A stretch of DNA of 64,000 nucleotides from Fragum whitleyi (taxonomy: Eukaryota > Mollusca > Bivalvia > Cardiida > Cardiidae), in contig OX411548.1 in NCBI GenBank assembly GCA_948146395.1, positions 35,162,912-35,226,911 of the forward strand. Direction: 5' to 3'. The notes below the pieces were generated by a model that saw only the letters and a program-made list of their open reading frames with translations, was not told the origin of the DNA and did no database searches. Every line of letters begins with the position of its first letter. Within the stretch, counting starts at the first letter, position 1. Position numbers and translations under genes: made by a program. Shown piece by piece: positions 34,301-44,515 of this stretch.

Positions 34301-35564
34301 GGTCAGTTGATCTAAAAACTCCCATTGATCTATAACATTGCCAATGTTTTCCTCCGCAGAAAACCAATTAAATTCTATGTGTCAACTCTTGGCGTAGCGA
34401 GAAAGTGGTCGTGGTGACCAAGCGGTCATACAGCTTATTTTGCGTTTATAACCCTTAGCTATTCACGGATCGTCATCGAATCCGAGAAACGACAAACCAG
34501 GGGCAAGTTTCATCAAAACATTTAAGACGTATTTTTGCCTTACCAATGACTTTTCACATATGTAGGACAAAAACCACGTATCATCAATTTGTCAATACCT
34601 ATGTTAAGTGATTGTTGTTTTTACTGTTTCGAAAGTCATCAGTTAGACAAAAATACGTCTTAAATGTTTTGATGAAATTGGCCCCTGGGGCCAGTTTCAT
34701 CTAAACATTTCAGACGTATTTTTGTCTCCATCATGTATTGCCAATCTATCAATAGGCTACCTATGTAAAGTGATTTTATTTTTCGAAAGTCATCAGTAAA
34801 ACAAGTATATGTCCTTAATGGTCTGATGAAACTGGTCCCAGGGCCCGAGATTAAACCTTTTCCATGCAAACTGAGAATGTTCTAAAAATTAAGAATTCGA
34901 ATAAAGGTATGTATAAAAATGTTTACAAATGCTATTCGTAACAACTTATTAATCAGGGGTCCAGATAAGAGGGGGCGAACCATGTCTAAATTCTTTATTT
35001 TTCAATGAAACCCTATGTTGTGGTACACATTGCATAGTCTCAATGTAAATGTTTTGAATGCAGTTGAGGAGGGTTTGAAGAATTTCGAAACATTTTTAAC
35101 GATTTTGGAGCGTTTTTTTTGGTTAATGGTGGTTTCGAATGGTGAAATGGAACGCTGAGCGAGTTGTTTAGAAAGGGTTTGATCGCGGTGAATGTCAATT
35201 TCCCGATGTTACTGATTGTAATTGTACCTATGTATATCTCAACCCGACAGTTCAAATAAGAACCCACAAAATAAGGTACAGAACATGTGTGTGGACAGGT
35301 CACAGGGATATGTCCCGCTGATTTTTTTTTTAAACATATATGATCATATATGTTTTAAATAAAATCAGCGGGACATATCCCTGTGGGACAGGTCATACCA
35401 AGTAAAGGGAACGCGGTATTTGACCTTAACTGCTTAATCTGCACATGTGTGGTGATATTATAACAAAATCCAGATGAATTATTATCAAAAGTATCGTTAT
35501 CATCATAAAACAGTAATCATGAACAAATCCAGATACTTACCAAAGTTTTAATCATTTCCGGCAT
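25280..35564 (-). CDS. TXN: Thioredoxin gene, 5 coding exons
   Basis: Encodes a 105-residue cytosolic thioredoxin, a dithiol-disulfide oxidoreductase reduced by thioredoxin reductase. Exons on the minus strand: 35541-35564, 32549-32647, 30758-30817, 28866-28931 and 25280-25348. All introns are GT-AG and phase 0, and the exon boundaries match those I know for vertebrate TXN. Residues seen: buried Asp24, active site W29-C30-G31-P32-C33, KVDVDEN (54-60), the cis-Pro loop SAMPTF with Pro73, and GVK before the last exon. No signal peptide or mitochondrial presequence, and length is typical. Introns hold SINEs, MITEs and nested elements. It lies upstream of TPMT on the same strand with nearly 10 kb between. 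Identity is very secure. Confidence 0.96.
25591..27225 (+). mobile_element. Family Q element nested inside family R
   Basis: Starts CAAGAGGACCCTGAGGGCCC (small hairpin), then ATCGCTCACCTGA; ends GAGCACTTCGTGCTC hairpin, AGGTGAGCTAAAA. Interior is about four ~301-bp tandem units (repeat word GGCCCCTTTTCCCGTGATA near 26080, 26382, 26682, 26983) and an (ACGG)-like microsatellite at 27128-27168. Confidence 0.85.
27239..28040. repeat. Tandem array, about 161 bp x 5
   Basis: Units begin CCTGGTAATTTTCTAAGTCC-like words at about 27239, 27400, 27560, 27721 and 27883. Units differ by scattered substitutions. Core of the family R element. Confidence 0.88.
28866..28931 (-). CDS. TXN: TXN exon 4 (cis-Pro loop)
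   Basis: 66 nt, residues 62-83, ETAEKEGISAMPTFKFYSNG then VK. Holds the conserved cis-proline (MPTF). Acceptor ctattttctag; the donor is the weaker gttagt, also used by TPMT exon 3. Confidence 0.95.
28932..30757 (-). other. TXN intron 3
   Basis: Contains a full family B MITE (29848-30273). Nothing else recognised. A leucine-rich-looking frame at 29620-29770 has no support. Confidence 0.6.
29848..30273. mobile_element. MITE family B, full-length copy
   Basis: 426 bp, TA on both sides (29846-29847, 30274-30275), ends CAGTTAATAACACATGAAA and TTTTACGATGTAACTAACTG, core hairpin GGGAGGTAATCC/ATTAATTACCTCCC. Confidence 0.88.
30758..30817 (-). CDS. TXN: TXN exon 3
   Basis: 60 nt, residues 42-61, AFSKDYAGITFIKVDVDENS: the helix after the active site and the KVDVDEN strand of thioredoxins. 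Acceptor tttttcag, donor gtaagt. Confidence 0.96.
30910..30978. repeat. Hairpin, 69 bp
   Basis: CCCTATGTTGTTGGTACT...TTTGAATCGTC pairs with GACGATTCAAATGAGTACCC and ACAACATAGGG. A related half (AACCCTATGTTGTGGTAC-like) occurs at 35009-35025. In TXN intron 2. Confidence 0.85.
31361..31413. repeat. Hairpin (ACCCCGCTTT / AAAGCGGGGT)
   Basis: AAATTATACCCCGCTTT...AAAGCGGGGTATAATTT with a 19-nt loop. Related single arms at 30355, 36028 and 38966 suggest a small dispersed family. Confidence 0.8.
31707..31784. repeat. Perfect 78-bp hairpin
   Basis: TCGATGGCTCAGCGCGAAAC pairs without mismatch to GTTTCGCGCTGAGCCATCGA, and AGTTGTAACTCCCTAT to its complement; loop about 6 nt. Confidence 0.93.
32195..32514 (+). 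mobile_element. Family P element (CAAGAGCACC...GAGCTAAAAA), copy 1
   Basis: Starts CAAGAGCACCGCCTACGGGTG hairpin (in two parts) and GCTCGGCTGT; ends ACAGCCGAGCTAAAAA, giving inverted GCTCGGCTGT/ACAGCCGAGC. Contains a GAC/AAC-rich microsatellite (32412-32462). Ends 34 bp inside the donor of TXN intron 2. Confidence 0.85.
32549..32647 (-). CDS. TXN: TXN exon 2 (CGPC active site)
   Basis: 99 nt, residues 9-41. Acceptor ccctaatttcag, then AEFQAILKDNPKVAVDF and TASWCGPCKMIGPKFE, donor gtaaga. The open frame runs on past the donor into a repeat, which is why a plain ORF there looks longer than the exon. Confidence 0.96.
32916..33167 (-). repeat. Repeat family G, copy 2 (carries CREs)
   Basis: Inverted relative to 22136-22385; TGACGTCA at 33025-33032 and 33053-33060. 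Lies in TXN intron 1. Confidence 0.8.
33537..33790 (+). mobile_element. tRNA-derived SINE-1 copy
   Basis: B-box GGATTCGATCCCCGACGGCG, body TCTTCCGACTATTTGTCTC, GAGGCTAGGAAAGGATGTG, tail ATAACTGAAAGATTGTTGAA. In TXN intron 1. Confidence 0.78.
33890..34202. mobile_element. MITE family B, internally deleted
   Basis: Left end TA-CAGTTGACAAAATCGG (decayed), right end TTTCACGATGTTACTAACTG-TA; core hairpin deleted. Confidence 0.72.
34500..34685. mobile_element. Palindromic MITE family I, copy 1
   Basis: GGGCAAGTTTCATCAAAACA to TGTTTTGATGAAATTGGCCCC with AGACGTATTTTTG/AAAAATACGTCT inverted. One base separates it from a second copy. Confidence 0.82.
34687..34839. mobile_element. Palindromic MITE family I, copy 2
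   Basis: GGGGCCAGTTTCATCTAAAC to GATGAAACTGGTCCC. A truncated family C element (GGGCCCGAGATTAAACC, 34841-34960) follows at once, so three elements sit end to end. Confidence 0.8.
35038..35216. mobile_element. MITE family B, right fragment
   Basis: Ends ATGTCAATTTCCCGATGTTAC then TGATTG; carries the GGAGCGTTTTTTTTGG and GAACGCTGAGCGAG words of long B copies. Confidence 0.65.
35301..35385. repeat. Hairpin, 85 bp
   Basis: CACAGGGATATGTCCCGCTG pairs with CAGCGGGACATATCCCTGTG, and AAACATATATGA with TCATATATGTTT at the centre. Lies in TXN intron 1, about 155 bp 3' of exon 1. Confidence 0.92.
35541..35564 (-). CDS. TXN: TXN exon 1 (8 codons)
   Basis: Encodes MPEMIKTL, then the donor gtaagt. This corresponds to the MVKQIESK first exon of vertebrate thioredoxin. 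The first Met is chosen because it gives the family length; the second Met at position 4 is possible. Coding part is only 24 nt, so automated gene finders may miss it. Confidence 0.85.
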
Positions 35565-36492
35565 GTTTATCCTAGTCGTGTAGTCCGCTGTGTATTGGTG
35601 TTAGTTTAACAGGTATGGTCTAAGTGGCGTCCACTAGATAAACTCTCTGACCCTTGTTGTACAGTGAATGGTCGAGTGACCAATGAAATCAATTTGTATG
35701 GACGGATCCAGTACTAGGGGGCAAACTGTCTAAACCCAAAGAGAATTTTATAGATGTTTAAATTTACCTTGTAAACACTTATTTGATTCTTACAAACGCA
35801 ACGAATAACAACGAATAGTGATTTTGCCATTTTTTTAAACATCATGATAAAATTTGAAGAACCTTTCAATTACTACACATGGAGAGTAAAGAAAACCTCT
35901 GTCTGGAACCCGTTAGCAAGCATTATTGGTTTAAAATAGAGTAAAAGTAGTATGCCCGGTGATTAAAACCCCGGCTAACAGGAATCTGAATTTTACAGGA
36001 TGACAAACGGTGCTTTCAGTTTTCCAATTATACCCCGCATTTACCCCCCGCAAATGGCAGGTATCTAAATTTTAAAATCTAGGGATAGGCATAATGCTAT
36101 CTAAAAGCATATTGATTTAGCCCCTTTCCTCAAATTATCTGTACAGAAAAATTCCTATTAAGCTAAAACTACGGATCCGGCTACCCCCACCCCCACCCCC
36201 CAAAAAAGAAAGAACTAGACCCGACCTCGATGTACGAAATTACGAAAGCTGTGGGGAATTGAATTTCACAAAAATATCGCCCTAAGACATATTTTTTGTC
36301 ACAGGATCTTAAGCAAATTGTCTCGCAGCATTGAGTAATCATATATGTATAAAAACTTTATAGGTCATCGTCCAAACAAACCTGAAGTTTTGAGCAAAAT
36401 GTCCAAATTTACATCTCATAATACTCAATACTTTATTTAAACCATTGAAATGATTTAATTATAAAAATTTTCTGTCGAACACACCCTCTATA

Positions 36493-36890
36493 CAAGAGGG
36501 CCATAGTGGCCCTAAATCACTCACCTCACTGAAGTCAGCGTCTAAAAGGTTGATGTAGGTTTGGCAAAAAAGAGGGTAAATGGCTAGACAATGCAGAAGC
36601 TTCTATATAACGAGGCAATCCTTTTTGTCAATTTTCGGGTTGATTTGGCAAAATATGTGGCCTCAAGGGCGTTACAATGTTTTTCTAAGATTTGACCCCG
36701 TGACTTAGTTTTTGACCCCAGTTGACCAAATTTCGAACTCATGTAACATTGCTTCACGACATTCATTCCGAACAAATGTTAGATTGGTCGGGTAAAAAAT
36801 GTGGTTCTCTAATGATAGTTCATTAAAGGTTTTTGCAAGACTTGACCCCGTGACCTAGTTTTATACCCCTGTGATTTCACCTTGAGCACT
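36493..36890 (+). mobile_element. Family Q element, 5' part
   Basis: CAAGAGGGCCATAGTGGCCC hairpin then AAATCACTCACCTCA, followed by repeated TTGACCCCGTGAC-TAGTTTT words. The 3' CTAA end was not found. Confidence 0.6.
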
Positions 36891-38562
36891 TAATAACAAA
36901 TTCTTAATCCAAGACATCCTTTGAAGTCGACGGTCAAGTATTTTCGTCAATGAAAAATAGGCTTGCATCCTTGGTGACGCCATGGACTCAATTCTACGTG
37001 ATATTTTCTCTTTTTATGACCGCCATGTGAAAACACGCGAAGATATTTTAAAATTTGGATCATGCGCGTCTGGGTTTGATGATTCCAAATATAATTTTAA
37101 CGGAAATATTGTCGAAAGCAATGTTCTTTCTCCCAAAAAACAATATTTTAAACTGAAGTGTTAAAGACGATGACAATGACAATCTATTCACTGACTATAG
37201 GCTTTATTGATAAATACTTTCACCGACCAAAATATCTTTAGGAAAAGACCCGGTTTGTTTCCCGGAACCCAGTAATGAATCCGCCCATGGTATTGTATGA
37301 ATGAAACTTTAATAATTTATAATAATGAAAACGTTTCAAATGTTAACAAAGCTGTGCGGTAATAGAGGATTAAATACTAGTACAAACTGAAAAGTTTGTT
37401 ATAGTAAAATGGTAATTCGCCTATACAAAGTAGGTAATCTTACATGTATAAAGAACTTAAGTATTACAAATACGATTACTGGCCCGCCACAGTGTATAAC
37501 ATGAATTAATATCGGAAATCTTTTATGTAATATTGTGCAGTTAATTTTTTAGAAATTCTTTCTTATCTTAAGCTTTCCCAAAATTCATTTTTTTACATGA
37601 AAAGAATATTGTTTGATTTCATTTAGATTAAAACCAAATCACATTGTGACTAAGTCCATAAGTCTTAAAACTCAAAGAATTACAAAATACCATTTACATA
37701 TCTTATAATACATGTACATTTCGCTTTAATTTCACGTAGCCTCCAACGGCGGGACTCATTCTTTTAGCCAATTGCTCCCCCCCCCCCTCTCCATTTATTT
37801 TAAACGATACAGAATTTTTATGAAACTTATTGTGCTCAAGCGAACTCGAAAATGAAAAATAAAACCAAATTTTTAGCCAGTCAAAATGCACGAATCTTTG
37901 TGGACCCAACACGAATAAAATCACTGAAAAATATATTATGATAATAATAACAAAATTCCTTAAACCCACTTTTTTCTTGATGCTTCGATAATATACTAAA
38001 CAAAAATAATGAAAATGTATAGTTGGTCGTTAGATTGGCCGAGTGGTGATCCGAATGGACGTCTACACAGTGGACCAATCGGGGACCCTCGGGGATTTAG
38101 GCTACAGAATAGATAAAGGACACTGACATGAGAGCGCGTTGTTTTTCACATGGGCTTTATGACGTCAAAAGCAAACGTTCCGGCTATAGATAACGTCCAG
38201 TAAAACAAAATCGACGAAAGATTAATACCGCGTGCTTAAAATTGTTTTCATTGTGGAATAATTCAAGTTTTCAGCTAGAGCTGGGACAAGCAGAAATCTA
38301 TTACCCGAGTACCCGAGAGCTCTTAACGAGTTGGTACTCGAATACCCGATGATACCTGTTAAAATATTTTATCAACTAAATACAAAGCGGCGGATCCAGA
38401 ATTTCCTAAAAGGGTGTTCGAATATACAAATTCCGACAGGCAGGTCTTGCGAGTCTGTGACTCGCACATAAATAGCTGGGACTCTCAAAACTATCTGATG
38501 TATGTCCGTATGGTTATCTAGATATCAACTTCAAAAAAGAATTGAAGACTGTTTTAAACAGT

Positions 38563-38800
38563 TTTCCATTTTTTTCTGAAGTTAATCCTAAAAGGTGCTT
38601 AGTGATTAAGGTAGTGGACCCCGAATAGTTCTGCAATTTTTATGGAGTAATGAACTTTAAACAGTCTTCAATTTTTTTCTGAAGTTGATCCTAAAAGGTG
38701 CTTAGTGATTAAGGTAGTGAACCCCGAATAGTTCTGCAATTTTTTGGGAGTAATGAACTTCAACAGTGTTGACCGAGGTTTCCTAATGATATTTAAAATT
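38563..38800. repeat. About 103-bp tandem duplication over a family A MITE end
   Basis: TTTTCTGAAGTTAATCCTAA ... GGTAGTGGACCCCGAATAG occurs twice (from about 38570 and 38673), so the MITE's left end is doubled while its right arm is missing. Confidence 0.75.
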
Positions 38801-39235
38801 GAAAAGTGGATACTTTGTTCTTTGCAGGCTTCGAATTATATCGCTAGGCCTTATTTAGAAAAAAAATATTTCGGTAATGAAGTATGTCTAACATAGAAAA
38901 ACGTCAATCTACACAAGTTTACTGGCGTCCCTAAATCCCAAAACGGTGCAAACACTTTTCCGATTATACCCTGCTTTGCACGTGCAATCATAATTTATTT
39001 TGAAATGAGGGTACCCGTTGATAATGGGGTCAAATAGCAAAATTGAGTTCATCTCCCTGATATCAAAATTTTTAAAATGTATCGAAAATAGATCTGTGTT
39101 CAGAATGCAAACACGTTGGCGAACGTTTGAAAATGTTTAATGTTCGCATGTCCACTCGGAAAGTGGGATAACCGTTGAACACGTTTCAAGAGGGTTTGGT
39201 TTAAACCTATCTATTTTCCATCGATTGGGAAATAA

Positions 39236-39412
39236 GTTCTTACAACTAAGATTAATCCCTCTCGATTCTGCTTATTGAAAAATTCACCAGTACTCGCGCC
39301 AAATGTGTGGGCCAATGAAAGAACATTCGATAGCCGCTCCCGAGAATCGAATTCAGGACCTTTGGGTCAAGAAGCCGACGCTCTTCCTCTAGACCACGAA
39401 CACCACACAAGA
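39236..39412 (-). mobile_element. tRNA-derived SINE (SINE-2), second copy
   Basis: Minus-strand read: GTGGTCTAGAGGAAGAGCG (A-box), GAATTCGATTCTCGGGAGC (B-box), then the shared body and AGAATCGAGAGGGATTAATC tail. Confidence 0.75.
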
Positions 39413-40217
39413 GAGTTATCAGGGGTGTCACAGAACAAAGCAGAAATGTAGGCCTACTGGCATAGCAATCTGACAATTTGGTGGCTCATGGCCGATATAT
39501 GTGATGGTTGGGATCTTGATTTTAAAAATGCAAAAAGAACTACAAAAATGTGACAATATCTTATTTGGATAAAGGATTGTGTTCTTGTTAAAATATTGTA
39601 AACTTAAACATCTTGTTATCATTTCAGATAAGGTATATAGTCCCCTCCAAAAGATCTAAACCATGACTGTCCTGAATAAGGTCAAATTTAAACAGAACAG
39701 AAGGACACATTCGATAACTGAAGAAATTTGACCTGCCACGCGAAAGAAAATGACTACAAACTATGTAAAATAGCTCTTTCAAGTTTTATGAGATTGTATC
39801 CAGCAAAGGTCATCAGGAAGTCGCATTTCGAGAGTTATTATATATGAAGGTAAAGTGACCACTCTTAATTGGGAAACTTGTCAAAAAGCGTAAAAGTTTT
39901 GACCCTGGTCAGACTGCGTAATCCGCTTTCTATATATCTAGTATGTGTAATTCATTCCATTTAGAATGAATCAGGATAGCGAAGCACAAGAAGTGACCTA
40001 GAAATGATGCCCCACACTGTCTATGTGCCCCCCCCCCCCCCCACACACACACACACATAAAAGGTTTTACACCCGGGTACGAAGCACGAGGGCGTTAGAG
40101 GAATTCAACGGACTCTGCAAATGTCGACTGCTCAAAAAATGTGAATAGACGCTGATTTTGAATAAAAAGAATCAATAGAGTACATGTATTTTTCTACTTA
40201 ACAGAGATTGAGAAATA

Positions 40218-41781
40218 CACTGAAACGAACTTCTAACCGGCCTATTTGTTTTTACAGAAAAGTAATATTTCTGTTGGTATCTGAAATTGAAAATAGTCAA
40301 TTAATGTTAGAATTATCATTCAGAGAGAAACTTTCATTGATATTGACCCGTAAATCAACATTTTTGAACGGTTTTCAAGGGTACCCCTTGTTTCAAAATT
40401 AATATTGGTGGGTGTGGTAATTCGAACGTTTTTAGCTAGTGTGAGAAAGAAAGCAATCACAATGTTTATGTCTTCAATAATTAATGATATCGTTCACACA
40501 AAAGTCATCGATTTTTTTTTCACTTTTTCGATTTTAGCACCGATAATTTCTAAAATCGAAATTTTGAATTTCTGTCTAAATTGTGCGACTTTTGTGACTT
40601 TTGTAAATGAGGGTCTCCGTGTTTGACCGTTCACTACATACATCATGGACAGCCATTCGGAACATCGCTCGGACTTTTCCGTAAACTGAAAAGTACCTCG
40701 GACGTAAGTGTAGTAATTTTGGGTGATTTTTTAGGTAATTCGGCTCCTAGTGGTAATTCGGTTAACGCTTGTAGAAAATCACATTTTATCAATTCTCTCC
40801 GATCATCTTTGGAGATCTGTTGGGCATACTAAACTTAAACCAACTTCTAATCGGTCACTGAAATAAAGCACGAAAAATAAATCTTAATAATTTTAAAGAT
40901 GCAAGTGTTTGATGATTTCAGATTGCCCATGTACTTGTTAGATAGCAAAATCAAAATGCATTTACAAATCTCCAGGGAAAGCAATTTAACTTGCATGAGA
41001 ACATGTGTACCCCAAATTTCAAAATTAACATTGGTGGGTGGGGTAAATTTAACAAATTTACCTCATCTACGCGAATGAACGTCTTAAATAATGTTTTCTT
41101 TACTTATTTCTATTCCGCTACCTTTCAGGCATCGAAAGCATAGTTATTTTCCAACAACATAAGGGTATTTCTTCGACTGAAATTTTGAAAATTCCCTGCA
41201 TTTTGCGAGTTTTGTGATTTTTTCAAAGTATGGTTGGTGTCTTCTTTTGTCTGCTTCAATCGTTCTGTCGGTCCCTTTTACACAATTCTTTCACTAAAAT
41301 CCTCGAGGTTGATTTGTCTTTGCATGAACGTAATGTTCTATTCAATCCTTTTATTGTAAATGTGCCGAATTGAGGAAAACATGCAGTGACCAATTAGAAG
41401 TTGGTTTCAGTTTATAATTTGATGACAAAACGCAGTAAACCACTGCGTTTTGTTATAATATGCCCACTTTTATTCTTTCGGATTTTTTTTTATTTTATGC
41501 AACGTCATCCTTAGCGGGATCGTTGATGTTTGTGACGTCATATAAGCCTACGCGCAAAATGACGCACTTTCATGGCTGCGTCCGTATTATTCCCGAGGTC
41601 TAATCCGTAGAATCGCCGAGGGTTCCCGATTGTATGGACAGCAAGTCGAATCCATTCTTTCTTCAGGAAAAGCCGAATTGGACGTCCACTCATATTAAAA
41701 TAAAAGAAACTTTATCAAATGACTACATTTATGTTAAAATGTGGAAAATGTAAGGTGGCCGTTTAGAACTCCGTCTCAGTG
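40218..41781. mobile_element. Family D element, copy 2, interrupted
   Basis: Ends CACTGAAACGAACTTCTAAC and GTTTAGAACTCCGTCTCAGTG. Interrupted by another family D-like element (40831-41413). Contains TGACGTCA at 41533-41540. Confidence 0.72.
40831..41413. mobile_element. Family D-like element nested in copy 2
   Basis: 583 bp. Ends AAACTTAAACCAACTTCTAA and TTAGAAGTTGGTTTCAGTTT, a diverged version of the family D end. Also has the CAAAATTAACATTGGTGGGT word. Confidence 0.75.
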
Positions 41782-42005
41782 TAAATCTAACAAAAGTTTT
41801 AAAAAATAGATCTAAGCCTACGAATATGCCGTAAAAATTGTGCTATGCAGTGCATCGGGGTTTTTTTGTGTGTGGTTTTTTTTTTTTTTTTTTTTTTTTT
41901 TTTGTAACGTTCTTTAACGACTAATTGTATATTTTTTATTCACCATTTTACTTCATGGGCACCCCGAATGCCACAAATACAGTTTTATACACAAAATTAA
42001 CAGAT

Positions 42006-42365
42006 AGGGAAGAACAGTTGGGAACATCGAAGAATAGAAGAGTTGAATGATTTTGGAATAGTTTAGGAATGAAATTGAATTACTGTTATAGTCGCATTTT
42101 GAATCAATATTAAGGGAGTTTTAACATAATCGACAATTCCGTCCAATTGGATGAATTCAGCAATAATCAGGTAGAAATACCTCCGTTAAATAAAACCATC
42201 TTAAACGCATCTTTCTGATTAGATGTTTCCACGGACAAATTAGATGCTTAAAAATCGAGACCATCCAATAGCATCGTGCTGTTATTTGATCGATCTGATT
42301 GAAATGTTGATTCATGTAAACGATTTCGAAGCGTTTTTAACAATTTCGAAGCGTTTTTTAGGGAC
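42006..42365. mobile_element. MITE family B, degraded copy
   Basis: AACAGTTGGGAACATCG near the left, then TGAATGATTTTGGAATAG and TAAGGGAGTTTTAACATAATC, recognisable but heavily mutated. Confidence 0.5.
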
Positions 42366-42370
42366 TGAAA

Positions 42371-42602
42371 TTCAAGGGCGTAGCTCCCATTACGCACATT
42401 ATGCAATTGCGTAAAACAAATAAATCCTCTTTCGAAAAACCTCGTAGGTGAATGATCATTACATCGAAACTACAGCTTATTCAAACGCTCGGCTGGAGGG
42501 CATTGGTCTTTAGTCACAGTCCACATATCGCCTTTATCCTATATATTCTTTGGTGGTTGCCTTCGAAATGCGTAAAAATTTCTGAATCCTAGCTACGCCT
42601 AT
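42371..42602. mobile_element. Family H inverted-repeat element, copy 2
   Basis: Opposite orientation to 19028-19412: TTCAAGGGCGTAGCTCCCAT at the left and TCCTAGCTACGCCTAT at the right. Shorter by about 150 bp. Confidence 0.75.
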
Positions 42603-42650
42603 GAAGTTGTATGTATTTGTTCAAAACCATAGGTCCGCATTGATCACGTC

Positions 42651-43376
42651 AGGGCTTACCCTGCCCTTAGCCAATTTAGCCATTGGCTAAAATTTCGAAA
42701 AATTGGCTAAAAGAAAAATCAATTGGCTAAATGCTGGCTAAGGGTCGGTTTCATAAATATATATAAAAGTGTTAAGATCATTGGTAAAACAACAAATTGA
42801 TATGAGAGATAATCCTTCACACCTTTGATTGAACTGTTGACAATTAAAAGATAGTTGGTTACTAAACCATTAGATCATGCATTCTTTTAATTGATTCTCT
42901 CTAAAGGCAGTAATATCCAGATTTGATGCACAAAAATCTTAAAATGTCAATATTCTTTTGGTATTCTTCTGTCAAACATGGTTTTGAAATGAACTCCGAG
43001 AAACTGCGAAACTGCAAATATTTGGCTTTAGTTGCTGTTGTCTAAATGGGTATGATGACACTCCTGTCCGTTATTTTGCCAAGTGAAAAGAGCACATTTT
43101 GACAACTTCTTTTTTAAACTGCCCAAAGCTTTTTTTTTTTATACATTTTGTAACAGTAGATGATCATTGAAAAGAATATCTTTAATTCAAATTTAACTAA
43201 TTAAGTTAATGGTTCATGAAAGAATATTACCAAAAAGAATATTGCAAGTTTTTTTTGTTTTTTTTTTTTTTTCAACTTGGGAGAATAAGATGGCTACCAT
43301 GAAGTCAATTTGGCCAAATTATATTCAAATTGGCTAAAAGTTTGGCTAAAAGAAATTTTGATCCAGGGTAAACCCT
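42651..43376. mobile_element. Inverted-repeat element with TTGGCTAAA motifs
   Basis: Ends AGGGCTTACCCTG and CAGGGTAAACCCT. Just inside both ends are repeated TTGGCTAAA words (42691-42745 and 43329-43350). T-runs at 43131-43140 and 43252-43272. No coding region seen. Confidence 0.65.
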
Positions 43377-43924
43377 GCACGTGATTCGGACGAGTTCATG
43401 CCTAAAAAGGGTTGATCACTAAAACGTTCAGATAAAAAATATTCTTTACAAGAAATTTATTTCAAAATTTGTGGATGTAAATAACTGAATATGAACTTAA
43501 ATGACATTAAAAACGTGACAAACAAACTTTGTATCATTTGGATTAGATGTAAGAACTTCAGAAGACAGCTGTATGTCAAGCATGTAGAAATCGTTGCTAG
43601 AACTTCCCCCCATTTCACAAAATAGACTCTTTCGAATTTCGTGAAAGATTTCAAGCTCAGATATCTATACTCTTCAGGAGAACTTCTTTTAAAGTTTATT
43701 AAAGAAGGGCGTGCGTTTCGATTCTATTTTAAACTCGACATTTGCCAACATATTCGAACACCCGGAAACCACGGCGGATAACGTAGGTCGTAGCCAAATG
43801 GAATATCTGCGTATGATCGCAAAATCACGTTTTTTAGAAGCTCTTCCTAGCTTTGTGTCAAATTTGAATTTCTTTCACTCTAAATTGATATTTAAAAATG
43901 CGTCATGTAGGCTTGCACATTCGT

Positions 43925-44515
43925 AACAGAGGCGTGGATTTTTTCTGTTTGTCGTAGATGAAGGGCGCAGAATGTCCACACTAGGTATTTCTGCGACTGT
44001 ATGCAAAAACTCCATAATTGATAAAGAAAAAAAAGAATAAAATAAAACAAGAGCACCGCCTACGGGTGCCTACGCTCAGCTGTCGAGTGCTGGATGGTGG
44101 GAAAAAATCTAAGTCGAAAAAGGGTCATAATTTGCACAATGTGCATCTAGAGTTATCCCCCTTGATAGTATAGGTTGCTCTTTTGATGGTGAACATGTGT
44201 GCCAAGTTTCGAGTGAATGCCTACAGTAGAACCAAAGATATAACAAAATGTCAAAGTTTTGGCACGACGACGACAACAACGACAACAACGACGACGACAC
44301 GGAGGCTATAGCAATACCTCGGGTTTTCTCCGAAAACAGCCGAGCTAAAAAGGTGTTTGTGTAGATGAAGTATACAGAATGTCCATACAAGGTATTTCTC
44401 CGACCGTATGCAGAAACTCCGTAATTATTTTTAAAAAAGAATGCAGTTTGTGTAGGTGAAGTGCTCAGAATGTGCACGTGGTATTTCTGCGACCCTACGC
44501 AGACACCATGTTATT
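43925..44515. repeat. Tandem array of ~90-bp units, split by a family P element
   Basis: Units share GTAGATGAAG, CAGAATGTCCA, GGTATTTCT and GACCGTATGCAGAAACTCC; one lies before and two after the insertion. Confidence 0.7.
44048..44351 (+). mobile_element. Family P element, copy 2
   Basis: Same ends and interior words (GAGTTATCCCCCTTGATAG, GTGCCAAGTTTCGAGTGAA) as copy 1, with the microsatellite at 44265-44301. It splits a tandem array of ~90-bp units (43925-44515). Confidence 0.87.

Larger units (their letters stand above)
35565..40217. other. TXN upstream region and spacer
   Basis: The TXN promoter should be just above 35564; no core element can be named. The rest holds a family Q 5' part (36493), a SINE-2 (39236-39412), a duplicated family A end (38563-38800) and a TGACGTCA at 38160-38167. 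A C-run plus AC repeat is at 40027-40057. No gene recognised. Confidence 0.5.
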
